The notes beneath the pieces were generated by a model, which saw only the letters and a program-made list of their open reading frames with translations, was not told the origin of the DNA and ran no database searches. Shown here one piece after another: positions 44,069-54,607 of a stretch of 64,000 nt of DNA. Made by a program: the position numbers and the translations under genes. Where the stretch lies: contig JAPLSH010000019.1 of assembly GCA_026398735.1 (NCBI GenBank), forward strand, positions 25,304-89,303, given 5' to 3'. Within the stretch, counting starts at the first letter, position 1. Each line of letters begins with the position of its first letter. The DNA comes from Pseudomonadota bacterium (lineage in GTDB: Bacteria > Pseudomonadota > Gammaproteobacteria > Steroidobacterales > Steroidobacteraceae).

Positions 44069-46165
44069 TCAGGCTTCGGTAGCGCCGACGTCGCGCATCG
44101 ACAGGCGCACGCGGCCCTGACGATCGACTTCGAGCACCTTGACGCGAACCAGATCGCCTTCCTTGAGCTTGTCGCCGACATGCTCCACACGCTCGTCAGA
44201 GATCTGCGAGATGTGCACCAGACCATCGCGGCCCGGCAGGATGGTGACAAAGGCGCCGAAGTCCATGAGGCGCGCAACGCGACCCTCGTAGATACGACCC
44301 ACTTCGACATCAGCGGTGATCATTTCAATGCGACGCTGGGCTTCGCGACCGGCAGTACCGTTGACCGAAGCGATCTTCACCGTGCCATCGTTCTCGATGT
44401 CGATGGTGGTGCCAGTCTCTTCGGTGATCTGACGGATGACCGCACCGCCCTTGCCGATGACGTCGCGGATCTTCTCCGGATCGATCTTGAGGGTGATGAT
44501 CGAAGGTGCCCACTCAGACATCTTAAGGCGCGGCTCGGTGATGACCTTGGCCATCTCGCCCAGGATGTGCTGGCGACCCTCAAGGGCCTGATCCAGCGCG
44601 ACCTTCATGATCTCAGGGGTGATGCCCTCGACCTTGATGTCCATCTGCAGTGCGGTGATGCCCGAGGCAGTACCGGCAACCTTGAAGTCCATGTCGCCCA
44701 GGTGATCTTCGTCACCCAGGATGTCGGTGATGACCTTGTAACGGCCGCCATCGAGCACCAGACCCATAGCCACACCGGCAACCGGTGCCTTGATGGGTAC
44801 TCCTGCGTCCATCAGCGCAAGGCTGGTGCCGCAAACCGAAGCCATCGAGCTGGAGCCGTTGGACTCGAGAATCTCGGAGACCACACGAATGACGTAGGGG
44901 AAGCCTTCCATCTGCGGCAGCACGGCGCTGATACCACGACGGGCCAGATTGCCGTGACCGATCTCGCGACGCTTGGGCGAACCCATCATGCCAGTCTCAC
45001 CCACCGAGAACGGAGGGAAGTTGTAGTGCAGCATGAAAGGTTCGCGACGCTCGCCTTCGAGGGCGTCGATGATCTGCGCATCGCGGTTAGTGCCCAGCGT
45101 GGTCGTAACCAGCGCCTGAGTCTCACCACGGGTGAACAGTGACGAACCATGGGTACGCGGCAGTACGCCCACCTTGACGGTGATCGGACGCACGGTCTTG
45201 TAGTCGCGACCATCAATGCGCGGTTCACCGGCCAGAATGCGGTCACGCACGATCTTGCTCTCGAGCTTGTGCATCTCGTTGCCGATCTGCTCGCCGTTCC
45301 AACGCGGCTTCTCACCGTCGACGGGAATGGCAGCCGTAACTTCTGCCTTGATGGCTCCAACGCGCTCATAGCGCTGCTGCTTCTCGATGATGCGATAGGC
45401 CTCGGCCAGTTTGTCGGCGGCGTGGCCGGTGACAAACTCGACCAACTCTGCATTGTCTGCGACCGGCTTCCAATCCCAGCGCGGCTTGCCTGCGGCAGCG
45501 ACCAACGCCTTGATGGCAGTGATGGCGACTTGCATCTGCTGATGGCCAAAGACCACCGCACCCAGCATGACGTCTTCGGAGAGGCAATCAGCCTCGGACT
45601 CAACCATCAGCACCGCATCGGCGGTGCCGGCGACAATCAGCTCGAGGCTCGAAGCCTTGAGCTGTTCACGCAGCGGGTTGAGCACATAAGCGCCGTCGAT
45701 GTAACCCACGCGGGCACCACCGATGGGACCGGCGAACGGCACGCCCGACAGCGCCAACGCTGCTGAAGCACCCAGCATCGACGGGATGTCAGCATCGATC
45801 TGCGGATCGAGCGAGACCACCGTGGCCACGACCTGCACTTCGTTGTAGAAGCCGTCGGGGAACAGCGGGCGCAGCGGACGATCGATCAGGCGCGACGTGA
45901 GCGTCTCTTTTTCGGTAGGGCGACCTTCACGACGGAAGAAGCCGCCGGGAATGCGGCCAGCTGCATAGGTCTTTTCTTGGTAGTTGACCGTCAGCGGGAA
46001 GAAGTCCTTGCCGGGCTGCGCTTGCTTGCGCGCGACGGCAGTGACGAGTACGACGGTATCACCCATCGACACCAGCACCGATCCGGTGGCCTGACGGGCC
46101 ATTTCGCCGGTTTCGATGGTGATGGTATGAGAACCAAAGGGAAAAGATTGCTTGGCGACGCTCAC
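44069..46165 (-). CDS. pnp: polyribonucleotide nucleotidyltransferase
   Basis: [44 protein letters not shown]-terminal S1. Confidence 0.98.
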   Translation of the reverse strand: MSVAKQSFPFGSHTITIETGEMARQATGSVLVSMGDTVVLVTAVARKQAQPGKDFFPLTVNYQEKTYAAGRIPGGFFRREGRPTEKETLTSRLIDRPLRPLFPDGFYNEVQVVATVVSLDPQIDADIPSMLGASAALALSGVPFAGPIGGARVGYIDGAYVLNPLREQLKASSLELIVAGTADAVLMVESEADCLSEDVMLGAVVFGHQQMQVAITAIKALVAAAGKPRWDWKPVADNAELVEFVTGHAADKLAEAYRIIEKQQRYERVGAIKAEVTAAIPVDGEKPRWNGEQIGNEMHKLESKIVRDRILAGEPRIDGRDYKTVRPITVKVGVLPRTHGSSLFTRGETQALVTTTLGTNRDAQIIDALEGERREPFMLHYNFPPFSVGETGMMGSPKRREIGHGNLARRGISAVLPQMEGFPYVIRVVSEILESNGSSSMASVCGTSLALMDAGVPIKAPVAGVAMGLVLDGGRYKVITDILGDEDHLGDMDFKVAGTASGITALQMDIKVEGITPEIMKVALDQALEGRQHILGEMAKVITEPRLKMSEWAPSIITLKIDPEKIRDVIGKGGAVIRQITEETGTTIDIENDGTVKIASVNGTAGREAQRRIEMITADVEVGRIYEGRVARLMDFGAFVTILPGRDGLVHISQISDERVEHVGDKLKEGDLVRVKVLEVDRQGRVRLSMRDVGATEA

Positions 46166-46226
46166 GCTTTAGTGACCTCGGAGTTTGGGTCGCACACAAG
46201 CGCGCGCCGACCCGTAAAAACCAGAA

Positions 46227-46257
46227 GGCCGCGCAATCTTTGAAAGACAGCGCGGCC
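46227..46257 (-). terminator. rpsO-pnp intergenic hairpin (possible processing site or attenuator)
   Basis: GGCCGCGC...GCGCGGCC 8-bp perfect stem followed by T-rich TTCTGGTTTTTA on the - strand. Confidence 0.65.
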
Positions 46258-46268
46258 CGGGGAAGATG

Positions 46269-46538
46269 TCAGCGGCGCAGACCTAGCCGCTCGACCATTT
46301 CCTGATATTTCTGCGGCGCCGTGGCCTTCAGGTAATCCAGCAGCTTGCGACGCTGGTTGACCAGTTTTACCAGGCCGCGCCGCGAGGAGTGGTCGCCCTT
46401 GTGGGCAGCGAAATGGCCACCAAGACCGGTAATACGCTCGGAGAGCAGAGCGATCTGCACTTCGGGAGAACCAGTGTCGGAGGGTTCACGGCGGAATTGA
46501 GCAACAATCCCGGCCTTTTTTTCAATCGATAACGCCAT
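46269..46538 (-). CDS. rpsO: 30S ribosomal protein S15
   Basis: [49 protein letters not shown]. Confidence 0.98.
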   Translation of the reverse strand: MALSIEKKAGIVAQFRREPSDTGSPEVQIALLSERITGLGGHFAAHKGDHSSRRGLVKLVNQRRKLLDYLKATAPQKYQEMVERLGLRR

Positions 46539-46589
46539 GTAGGGGCCCTTTTGGAAAGCGCGGCATTCTAACCGCAGAGTGCTGCACCC

Positions 46590-47690
46590 TCAAGTCAATT
46601 GCGCAGCCAATTCGTTGAATATGCGGCGTGGTTGTACCACACCGTGCGGTCCGACTTCGCCCAAACCCAAAAATTGGCCTGCAGGCGTATATAAACGGGC
46701 GCGTGCGCAAGCTACTGCACCAGGCACCTGCACGGCCTGGCCGTGCAGCAACCGGGGCACATCGGCCGCGGCGACAATCAGTCCCACCAATTGCGGCAAG
46801 GCGGCATCGGCAGGTAGCAGCACTACCGAGCCCGGGTCCTCCAGGACCTGCTCCAGGCTCACCATGGGGTGCGCATCAAAGGGCTCTACGGCTTCACGCC
46901 GCAAGGCCACCAAGTGGGCCACCGTGCCAATACGAGCTGCCAAATCCTCGGCCAGCACCCGCACGTAGGTGCCCTTAGAACAATCGACGCGCCAATGAGT
47001 ATCGTGGCCGTCTACCCCGAGCAATTGCAGGGATCTGATATCGATCGGGCGAGCTGCCCGTTCCACTTCGATACCCTGCCGGGCCAACTGATACAGCGGC
47101 TGACCGTCACGCTTGAGTGCCGAATACATCGGCGGCACTTGCATGCTGGGGCCATGCATCTGCACCGCCACCTCTGCCAAGCGCGCCTGAGCGTCGTGCG
47201 GCACTGCAACGGTTTGCACCACCGGACCTTCTACGTCACCCGTGCTGGTGCGCAAGCCCAGCCGGGCAGTGAACGTGTAGGTCTTGCGGCCTTCGAGCAG
47301 ATCGCCCGCCACCTTGGTGGCCTCGCCCAGACACAACGGCAACATTCCTGTGGCCATCGGATCAAGCGAACCGGTGTGACCGCCTTTGATGCGGCCCAGC
47401 GCGTAGCGAACGCGCTGCAAGGCTGCGTTCGAGGACAATCCCTGAGGTTTGTCCAGCAGCAACCCTGCAGCGCGATTGAGACCCTCTAACAGACCAGGAT
47501 CCGGCTCAGTGACACCAAACGGCACCACCAGCACCTTGGCCTCGCTGAGGTCATTGGCACAGGTGACGGCAGTGACCGTCACAGGGCCAACACGCGGGTC
47601 CTTGACCTCGCGACTGATGAGCTCGGCCAACGTACGAAGCATCTCGGCTTCAATACGCTGGTGTCGCTGAGTGGGCCCGCTGCGTGCCAT
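46590..47690 (-). CDS. in-frame fusion: truncated RbfA (about aa 1-76) joined to TruB pseudouridine synthase
   Basis: N-term MARSGPTQRHQRIEAEMLRTLAELISREVKDPRVGPVTVTAV...LEGLNRAAG (RbfA) joined to LLLDKPQGLSSNAALQRVRYALGRIKGGHTGSLDPMATGML (TruB); one uninterrupted ORF. Confidence 0.9.
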   Translation of the reverse strand: MARSGPTQRHQRIEAEMLRTLAELISREVKDPRVGPVTVTAVTCANDLSEAKVLVVPFGVTEPDPGLLEGLNRAAGLLLDKPQGLSSNAALQRVRYALGRIKGGHTGSLDPMATGMLPLCLGEATKVAGDLLEGRKTYTFTARLGLRTSTGDVEGPVVQTVAVPHDAQARLAEVAVQMHGPSMQVPPMYSALKRDGQPLYQLARQGIEVERAARPIDIRSLQLLGVDGHDTHWRVDCSKGTYVRVLAEDLAARIGTVAHLVALRREAVEPFDAHPMVSLEQVLEDPGSVVLLPADAALPQLVGLIVAAADVPRLLHGQAVQVPGAVACARARLYTPAGQFLGLGEVGPHGVVQPRRIFNELAAQLT

Positions 47691-47696
47691 CGGGCG

Positions 47697-50249
47697 TCAG
47701 ATTGTCCGCGCCACTTCGACTCGCGAGAAGCACTCAATCTGATCACCCACGCGAACATCCTGATAGTTCTTCACGCCGATGCCGCATTCAGTACCTGCAC
47801 GTACTTCGTTGGACTCGTCCTTGAAGCGCCGCAGCGATTCCAAGGCACCCTCGAAGATAACCACGCTGTCACGCAGCACGCGGATCGGGTTGTTGCGCTT
47901 GACCGTGCCCTCGACCACCAAGCAGCCGGCCACAACACCGAACTTGCTGGAGCGGAACACTTCGCGCACCTGCGCGATGCCCACAATCTGCTCTTTGATT
48001 TCGGGAGCCAGCATGCCGCTCATCACCGACTTGATGTCGTCGATAGCTTCATAGATGACGCTGTAATAGCGCACGTCTATGCCGGTTTCCTTGATCGCAT
48101 CGCGGGCACCAGCATCAGCGCGCACATTAAAGCCGATGATGCGAGCCTTGGATGACGCAGCCTGCTGCACATCCGAGGCAGTGATGCCGCCGACGTTGGC
48201 GCCGAGCACCTTGATCTGCACTTCCTCGGTCGAGAGGTTAACCAATGCATCACGCAGCGCCTCGGCACTACCCTGCACATCGGTCTTGACCAGCACCGGA
48301 ATGACGCCAGCCTTGGCATCCTCCATCTGCTGGAACACATCCTCGATCTTGGCGCTGGCACGAGCTTGGCGCACATCACGCAACTTGCCCTGACGATGCA
48401 ATGCCACTTCACGCGCCTTGCGATCGCTCTCGACCACAATCAATTCGTCACCGGCATTGGGTGCGGCAGTAAGACCCAGCACCACCACCGGCATCGACGG
48501 CAACGCTGTGGTCACGGACTTGCCGTTCTCATCGAACATCGCACGCACACGGCCAAACTGCTGACCGGCGAGGATCGGATCACCCACCTTGAGGGTGCCG
48601 CGCTTGACCAGCACGGTGGCTACTGCGCCGCGACCCTTCTCGATAGTGGATTCCACCACGATGCCGAAGGCCAACCCTTCACGCGGCGCCTTGAGCTCAA
48701 GGACCTCCGCTTGCAGCAAAATCGCCTCGAGCAATGTATCGATACCCGTACCCATCTTGGCCGATACCGGCACGAAGATAGTCGAGCCGCCCCAGTCTTC
48801 CGAGATGATCTCGTACTGCGACAACTCAGTTCGAACGCGATCCATATCAGCGTCGGGCTTATCCATCTTGTTGACGGCCACCACGATGGGCACATTGGCC
48901 GCACGCGCATGCTTGATGGCTTCAATGGTCTGGGGCATGACGCCGTCATCGGCAGCCACAACCAACACCACCACGTCAGTGGCCTTAGCACCGCGCGCAC
49001 GCATCGCCGTAAAGGCAGCATGGCCCGGCGTATCCAGGAAAGTGATCATGCCGCGCGCAGTCTCAACGTGATACGCGCCGATGTGCTGCGTAATGCCGCC
49101 GGCCTCACCCGATGCAACCTTGGCGCGTCGGATGTAATCCAGCAACGAAGTCTTGCCGTGATCGACATGGCCCATGACCGTAACCACAGGAGGACGCGGC
49201 AATTGCTCGACCGTGGACGCTGCACCCTGCAGCCCTTCCTCGATCTCGTTGTCCTTGACCATCTTGGCGCTATGCCCCATCTCCTCAACCACCAGCACAG
49301 CGGTCTCTTGGTCGATGGGTTGGTTGATCGTCGCCATGATGCCCAGGTTCATGAGCATCTTGATGACTTCAGTGGCCTTAAGAGCCATGCGCTGAGCTAA
49401 CTCGGCAACCGTGATGGTCTCGCCGATGGCTACATCGCGCCTAACCGGCGCAGTGGGCATCTCAAAGCCATGCTTTGAATCAGCATCACCGGGCATGGGA
49501 CGACCGCGCATGCCACGACGCTGCGGCTTCTTCTTGAAGCGGGCGCTCGCATCACTTGAGACATGCAGTTCCTGACGGCCGTAACGCGTTCCCGGGGCTG
49601 CAGCGCCGGGACGTGCCGGTGTTGCCGCAGCAGCCGGCGATGAAGCCGGCGCACTGCGAGAGCGCTCGGTACGTGCCGACTCAGAAGCCCGCAGTTGACG
49701 TTGGCGATCCGCATCACGCTCAGCGTTTTCGCGAGCCTGCTGTTCGGCGGCACGGCGAGTTTCCTCAGCCTGACGGTTGCGGCTTTGCTCTTCCTCGAGA
49801 CGACGGCGATTCTCGGTTTCCAAGCGCTCGGCTTCACGCCGCTCTTGGTCGGCCTTCTCTTGGGCCAGACGTTCGGCCTCTTCGGCCTCCAGACGTTTCT
49901 GCTCTGCCAGATCGACCTGACCGCGTGACTGACCTTCAAGCACATCACGCTTAACGTAGGTGCGCTTGACACGCACCTCAACGTTGACTGTGCGAGCACG
50001 GCCCTGAGTGCTGGCCATCTTCAGCTCGCTCTGCGTTTTGCGCTTGAGCGTGATTTTGCCCGGCGCCGCCGCGGCCTCGTCGCTGCCGTGACTGCGACGC
50101 AGGTGCGTCAGCAGTTCCAGCTTGGCCTCATCGTTGATCACATCACTCGCACCGCTGGCGGGGATGCCAGCCTGCTCGAGTTGGACCAACAGTCGTTCAA
50201 CCGGGACCTTCAGGACCTCGGCAAATTGTGCAACAGTGACATCAGCCAT
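47697..50249 (-). CDS. infB: translation initiation factor IF-2
   Basis: [39 protein letters not shown]. Confidence 0.98.
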   Translation of the reverse strand: MADVTVAQFAEVLKVPVERLLVQLEQAGIPASGASDVINDEAKLELLTHLRRSHGSDEAAAAPGKITLKRKTQSELKMASTQGRARTVNVEVRVKRTYVKRDVLEGQSRGQVDLAEQKRLEAEEAERLAQEKADQERREAERLETENRRRLEEEQSRNRQAEETRRAAEQQARENAERDADRQRQLRASESARTERSRSAPASSPAAAATPARPGAAAPGTRYGRQELHVSSDASARFKKKPQRRGMRGRPMPGDADSKHGFEMPTAPVRRDVAIGETITVAELAQRMALKATEVIKMLMNLGIMATINQPIDQETAVLVVEEMGHSAKMVKDNEIEEGLQGAASTVEQLPRPPVVTVMGHVDHGKTSLLDYIRRAKVASGEAGGITQHIGAYHVETARGMITFLDTPGHAAFTAMRARGAKATDVVVLVVAADDGVMPQTIEAIKHARAANVPIVVAVNKMDKPDADMDRVRTELSQYEIISEDWGGSTIFVPVSAKMGTGIDTLLEAILLQAEVLELKAPREGLAFGIVVESTIEKGRGAVATVLVKRGTLKVGDPILAGQQFGRVRAMFDENGKSVTTALPSMPVVVLGLTAAPNAGDELIVVESDRKAREVALHRQGKLRDVRQARASAKIEDVFQQMEDAKAGVIPVLVKTDVQGSAEALRDALVNLSTEEVQIKVLGANVGGITASDVQQAASSKARIIGFNVRADAGARDAIKETGIDVRYYSVIYEAIDDIKSVMSGMLAPEIKEQIVGIAQVREVFRSSKFGVVAGCLVVEGTVKRNNPIRVLRDSVVIFEGALESLRRFKDESNEVRAGTECGIGVKNYQDVRVGDQIECFSRVEVARTI

Positions 50250-50268
50250 ATTTTCCCGCCCTCAAGAC

Positions 50269-51765
50269 CTACTTGTCGGCCTCGAACCAGATTTCGCGTG
50301 CTTTCATGATCAGCACGCCAGCGCGCTGCTCATCCAGTCCGTCAATGCCCTCTAGGTCGTCGATTGACTGCTCGGCCAGCTGCTCGCGCGTACGGATGCC
50401 GCGCTGCGCCAGACCCAGCGCCAGGTCAGGGTTCATTCCAGTCAAAGCAAGCAAGTCGTCGGCCGGCATCTGATGCTCGAGGCCTTCTTCGCTCGCAATG
50501 GCCTGCGTCAGCAGAACATCACGCGCGCGATTGCGAAGTTCCTTGACCATCTCTTCATCGAACTCGGCAATGGATGCCAGTTCGCTGACCGGCACATAAG
50601 CCAGCTCTTCGATGGATGAGAAGCCTTCCTGCGCAAGAATGCCCGCGACGTCCTGATCGACGTCGAGCTGCTTCATAAACATCTGCACCAGCTTCGAAGA
50701 CTCCGACTCGCTCTTGGCCTCGGCGTCAGACTCGGTCATGACGTTGAGATCCCAGCCGGTCAACTGGCTGGCAAGACGGATATTCTGGCCCCCGCGGCCA
50801 ATGGCCTGCGAGAGCTTATCTTCGGAGACGGCGATATCCATGCTGTGCGAGTCTTCGTCGACAACGATCGACAGCACTTCAGCAGGCGACATCGCATTAA
50901 TGACGAACTGCGCAGGATTCTCGTCGAAAGGAATAATGTCGACGCGCTCGCCGGCAATCTCGTTCGACACAGCCTGCACACGCGACCCACGCATGCCGAC
51001 GCACGCGCCAACCGGGTCGATGCGCGGCTCATTACTGCGCACGGCAATCTTTGCGCGCATGCCCGCGTCACGGGCAGCGGCCAGAATTTCGATCGTGCCC
51101 ATACCCACTTCCGGCACTTCGAGCTTGAACAACTCGATGAGGAACTCGGGGCAAGTGCGCGACAGGAACAACTGCGGGCCGCGCGGCTCAGAACGCACTT
51201 CCTTCAGGAAGGACTTGACCCGATCCTGCGGCTTGAGAGCTTCGCGCGGAATCATGTCGCTACGCGAGATGAATCCTTCAGCGTTGCCGCCCAGGTCCAC
51301 AAACGTGCCGTTGCGATCCACGCGCTTAACCACACCGCTGATCAGCTGACCAATACGGCTCTCGTACTGCTCAACAACCTGGGCACGCTCGGCCTCGCGG
51401 ACCTTCTGCACCATGACCTGCTTGGCCTGCTGGGCAGCAATACGGCCGAAGGCTACCGACTCCATCGGCTCCTCCACCATGCCACCCGCCTCGGCGTCAG
51501 CACTGACATCCAGCGCATCTTCCAGGCGCAGCTCGGCCTCGGGATTCATCAACTCGTTGGAGGCGTCAGCGAACACCTTCCAGCGACGGAATGTCTCGTA
51601 GTCGCCCGTCTTGCGATTGATAGCGACACGTATGTCCCACTCTTCGCCATGACGCTTGCGAGTTGCTGCGGCCAGCGCTGCCTCCAGCGCATCAAAAATG
51701 ATTTCCTTCTCGACGCCCTTCTCGTTGGAGACAGCATCGACGACAGTCAGGATTTCCTTGTTCAT
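50269..51765 (-). CDS. nusA: transcription termination/antitermination factor NusA
   Basis: MNKEILTVVDAVSNEKGVEKEIIFDALEAALA; VGACVGMRGSRVQAVSNEIAGERVDII. Confidence 0.98.
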   Translation of the reverse strand: MNKEILTVVDAVSNEKGVEKEIIFDALEAALAAATRKRHGEEWDIRVAINRKTGDYETFRRWKVFADASNELMNPEAELRLEDALDVSADAEAGGMVEEPMESVAFGRIAAQQAKQVMVQKVREAERAQVVEQYESRIGQLISGVVKRVDRNGTFVDLGGNAEGFISRSDMIPREALKPQDRVKSFLKEVRSEPRGPQLFLSRTCPEFLIELFKLEVPEVGMGTIEILAAARDAGMRAKIAVRSNEPRIDPVGACVGMRGSRVQAVSNEIAGERVDIIPFDENPAQFVINAMSPAEVLSIVVDEDSHSMDIAVSEDKLSQAIGRGGQNIRLASQLTGWDLNVMTESDAEAKSESESSKLVQMFMKQLDVDQDVAGILAQEGFSSIEELAYVPVSELASIAEFDEEMVKELRNRARDVLLTQAIASEEGLEHQMPADDLLALTGMNPDLALGLAQRGIRTREQLAEQSIDDLEGIDGLDEQRAGVLIMKAREIWFEADK

Positions 51766-52307
51766 CCCTTCTTCTCCTTACGCGGCGGGCTGCGGGACCA
51801 ATCTGGCGAAACCCGCGCCTTCGCGATCTCGTCCAGCTTGATAGTCACCGGCTCGCCGTCCACGTTCAGTTCGATACCCTTTTCATTCAGCACCGACATC
51901 TGGCCGGTGTAGCGCTTGCGGCCGTCACGCGGCCATGCCAACTCCACATGCACCCTCTCGCCCGCAAAGCGCACAAAGTGCGCCGGCGTTCGCAGGATGC
52001 GATCAACTCCAGGGGACGACACCTCAAGGGTGTAGGCCTCCGGAATGGGATCTTCCACGTCCATCAGATCCGAGAACGCGCGGCTGACTCGCTCGCAGTC
52101 CTCGACACCGATCCCCTCGTATGAGCGGTCTTCATCCGCCTCGTGCCCAACGCCTACCGGTGCGATACCGCCCGGCCAGTCGATGTACACGCGCAGCATG
52201 GCTTGCGATCGCCCTGGTGCGTACTCAATGTCGACCAGCTCGTAACCCAGGCCTTGCACCAGGGGTTCGACTAGACCAATCAAGCGCTCACGCAGGCTAT
52301 CTGCCAT
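51762..52307 (-). CDS. rimP: ribosome maturation factor RimP
   Basis: LIGLVEPLVQGLGYELVDIEYAPGRSQAMLRVYID; LEVSSPGVDRILRTPAHFVRFAGE. Confidence 0.96.
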   Translation of the reverse strand: MADSLRERLIGLVEPLVQGLGYELVDIEYAPGRSQAMLRVYIDWPGGIAPVGVGHEADEDRSYEGIGVEDCERVSRAFSDLMDVEDPIPEAYTLEVSSPGVDRILRTPAHFVRFAGERVHVELAWPRDGRKRYTGQMSVLNEKGIELNVDGEPVTIKLDEIAKARVSPDWSRSPPRKEKKG

Positions 52308-52324
52308 GCACCACCCAATAACGA

Positions 52325-52347
52325 AAAAGGGCCCGAATGGGCCCTCC
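52325..52347 (-). terminator. terminator-like hairpin in rimP leader, proximal
   Basis: - strand AGGGCCCATTCGGGCCCTTTTT: perfect stem plus T5. Confidence 0.75.
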
Positions 52348-52371
52348 TGCTGCGGCTTTTAGTGTTACCGC

Positions 52372-52395
52372 AAAAGAAAAGCCCCTCACGGGGGC
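52372..52395 (-). terminator. terminator-like hairpin in rimP leader, distal
   Basis: - strand GCCCCCGTGAGGGGCTTTTCTTTT. Confidence 0.7.
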
Positions 52396-52401
52396 CTCAC
52401 A

Positions 52402-52416
52402 GGCTCCCGGGGAGCC
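52402..52416. other. inverted repeat GGCTCCC-C-GGGAGCC in rimP leader
   Basis: Perfect 7-bp arms. Confidence 0.5.
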
Positions 52417-52426
52417 AATGCCGCGG

Positions 52427-52455
52427 AGTGTATCGGACAGCGGGGATAAGGTAAA
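52427..52455 (-). promoter_or_regulatory. sigma70-like promoter for rimP-nusA-infB
   Basis: - strand TTTACC (52455-52450), 17-nt spacer, TACACT (52432-52427). Confidence 0.55.
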
Positions 52456-52479
52456 CCCCGATGCCGATGCAATAGCAAG

Positions 52480-53283
52480 TCAGCGCGGGTTGGTATGGTA
52501 GGTCTCGTCGACCATATGCTGAAGGTCCTGCTCGATGCAGGGCGCCGGCTCGCCAAACTCAATGTCGGTGCGCGTCAACTGTCGTGCCCGCATGACCCAT
52601 GGCTCGGCGAGCATCACTGGATCGACCACTGTGGCCTGATACTCGATCACATCGCCCACGCGCCTCAGTCGCTCCGTCACCTGCAATTGCTTACTGTGAA
52701 TCGCGCCATCGTCCGTCAGCCAACTCTCGTCATTGAAGTTGCGCGAATCCACCACGAGGGTATCGCCTTCCCAACGGCCCAAGGCATTACCCAACCAGGT
52801 CTCGCTGTCATCGTTGCGAGTGGCTTTAGGATCCAGCGGCACAACCCGGTAAAACGGTCCCGAGACATCTTCATACAGGAAGACCACCTCGCGGTTGGAC
52901 TGTACGATTTTGTCGGGCGGACCGATGCGCGGTAGGCCCGGCGGCCGGCAACGCAGCACTGGATCAAACTGCACTTGCTTGGCAGCCAGCTCGGCGACCC
53001 GCGCCTGGAACTGCGGCTTGTAACGCGGCCGATCCGGTGGCAAACGGGGCCGCACCGCCCCCGGCGCGGAAGCAGGATCAGCGCCCGCACAGCCGGCTAT
53101 GCACACCGAGCCGTTGGCCAATTGCTGCGGTTTAAGAAAATCGATGCCACCACCGTTTTCCCAGATACCGCTTAGATCCGGGTGGCCGTTGGCCAGCCGG
53201 GGCGTGCTGACAGGCGCAGCCGACCAGGAAAGCGTAGCCATGCACAAGAACAACAATCCCGACAATGCGGCTTTGGACTTCAT
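52480..53283 (-). CDS. secreted hypothetical protein, GRWEGDTLVV-type paralog 1
   Basis: Signal peptide MKSKAALSGLLFLCMATLSWSAA; LGRWEGDTLVVDSRNF. Confidence 0.8.
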   Translation of the reverse strand: MKSKAALSGLLFLCMATLSWSAAPVSTPRLANGHPDLSGIWENGGGIDFLKPQQLANGSVCIAGCAGADPASAPGAVRPRLPPDRPRYKPQFQARVAELAAKQVQFDPVLRCRPPGLPRIGPPDKIVQSNREVVFLYEDVSGPFYRVVPLDPKATRNDDSETWLGNALGRWEGDTLVVDSRNFNDESWLTDDGAIHSKQLQVTERLRRVGDVIEYQATVVDPVMLAEPWVMRARQLTRTDIEFGEPAPCIEQDLQHMVDETYHTNPR

Positions 53284-53306
53284 GGGGGTTCTCCGTGACT
53301 CGAGGT

Positions 53307-53723
53307 TCACTCGGTTGCCGCAGACTTATCGCTGGGATCCCGACCGAACTGAAAATTGCGCCCATCTGCATAGCGCAAGTTGACGATATAGCCGAGCCCA
53401 GCAGTGCCGTTGCGCGCCGGATTGGCAATTACTTCAACAGGCTTACCGTCGCCTTGGATGTCCTGCCGGGACAAACCTGCCTTGCGCATCATCGCCACCG
53501 GCAGCGACTCCAACTTCCAAACAGTGACCTTGCCCTCTGCATCAGTCACATCCACATAGATGTAGGTGTGCGGATTGATCCAGTCGACGCGGCTCACAGT
53601 GCCAGAGAACTTGACGCTGCGAGTGACGTCAAACTGGCCCGCCACAGAATGATGCGCAGCAGCTGGCAATGCCAGCAACGCCAACAGTGCTGCAGCGCGC
53701 AACCCGGACAGCAGAGTACTCAT
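53307..53723 (-). CDS. small secreted HHS protein (DUF6152-like) paralog 1
   Basis: LALPAAA-HHSVAGQFDVTRSVKFSGTVSRVDWINPHTYIYVDVTD; ATG at 53723. Confidence 0.8.
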   Translation of the reverse strand: MSTLLSGLRAAALLALLALPAAAHHSVAGQFDVTRSVKFSGTVSRVDWINPHTYIYVDVTDAEGKVTVWKLESLPVAMMRKAGLSRQDIQGDGKPVEVIANPARNGTAGLGYIVNLRYADGRNFQFGRDPSDKSAATE

Positions 53724-53733
53724 GGTGAGATCC

Positions 53734-54522
53734 TCATTTGAGCGTACTAAGACCGGCCTCATTGACCGGATTGCGATCGTTCTCGGCGCAGATGAATTCC
53801 ATCAGGCTCCAGTCACGCTGGCGCTTGAAGGTATGCGTGACGTGATAAGGCTGCGCCAGTGCATCGGGGTCTTCCATAGTGACCTCGATGCGCAACGTAT
53901 CAGCGTCTTTGGCGTCTTGCTGGATGCGCTCGGTGATACGCAGCTTGCTGCTGTGCTTCATGCCGGCACCCAACTCGGTGATCGTCTTTATGCCAATGGT
54001 ATCGACGACCAGCGTACCGCCTTCCCACCGGCCGACAGAATGACCGAAGATGCCGGGCTCCAAATCCGCCGGATGATCACGACCATCGGTATAGATGGAA
54101 CGCCACTGCATCCAGGCTTCGTGGTGGGCGGTGACGCGCCCGGGTGTAAACAGAAACTCAATGGGGTACTGCGCCGTGGCCAGCATGTTGGGCATGCCTG
54201 GCGGCATGCAGTTGGAGGTCTCGCGAGGCACCACGCCGTTGTTGTTCTTGACCTGCGCAGCCCAAGCCTCATATCGCGCAAGGTACTCGCCCTTGAACAC
54301 CGGCCGCTCCCGCGGCGGCTGACCCGCAGCAGGCGCCGCAGGGCGGGCCAACACCCAGACACCACCCCAATCCGGCAGCGAATTTAACTGCGCATAGGCA
54401 CCCTTAGGGAACGCTGCACTGACCTTACCGCCCTTGGCAGACTCAGCGGCACCACCCACACCAGCAGACGCCGCACAGGCCACGGCCAGCATACCAATGC
54501 GCAAGGCCCTTGAAATTTCCAT
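53734..54522 (-). CDS. secreted hypothetical protein, GRWEGDTLVV-type paralog 2
   Basis: MEISRALRIGMLAVACAASAGVGGAAE signal; VGRWEGGTLVVDTIGIK; ATG at 54522. Confidence 0.8.
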   Translation of the reverse strand: MEISRALRIGMLAVACAASAGVGGAAESAKGGKVSAAFPKGAYAQLNSLPDWGGVWVLARPAAPAAGQPPRERPVFKGEYLARYEAWAAQVKNNNGVVPRETSNCMPPGMPNMLATAQYPIEFLFTPGRVTAHHEAWMQWRSIYTDGRDHPADLEPGIFGHSVGRWEGGTLVVDTIGIKTITELGAGMKHSSKLRITERIQQDAKDADTLRIEVTMEDPDALAQPYHVTHTFKRQRDWSLMEFICAENDRNPVNEAGLSTLK

Positions 54523-54607
54523 GATCCACCCCCACTGCAATTGCACTGAGCATATAATGCCGGTAGTAAAAACTGAACGCATACCGCACTGCTTGCCTGG
54601 GGGTATC

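Noticed and set aside
48366-49400. 344-aa + strand ORF opposite infB
   Set aside because: Antisense shadow of a conserved gene; His/Gln/Arg-rich translation typical of reverse-frame artefacts.
50845-51912. 355-aa + strand ORF opposite nusA/rimP
   Set aside because: Antisense shadow crossing two conserved genes.
52308-52480. Possible tRNA (as in the E. coli metY-rimP arrangement)
   Set aside because: No TPsiC/anticodon-arm pattern or cloverleaf found by eye; the hairpins are terminator-like.
54541-54558. TTGCAC...TATAAT promoter between divergent accessory genes
   Set aside because: TATAAT is exact, but the only -35-like element is 6 nt away; not a supportable full promoter.
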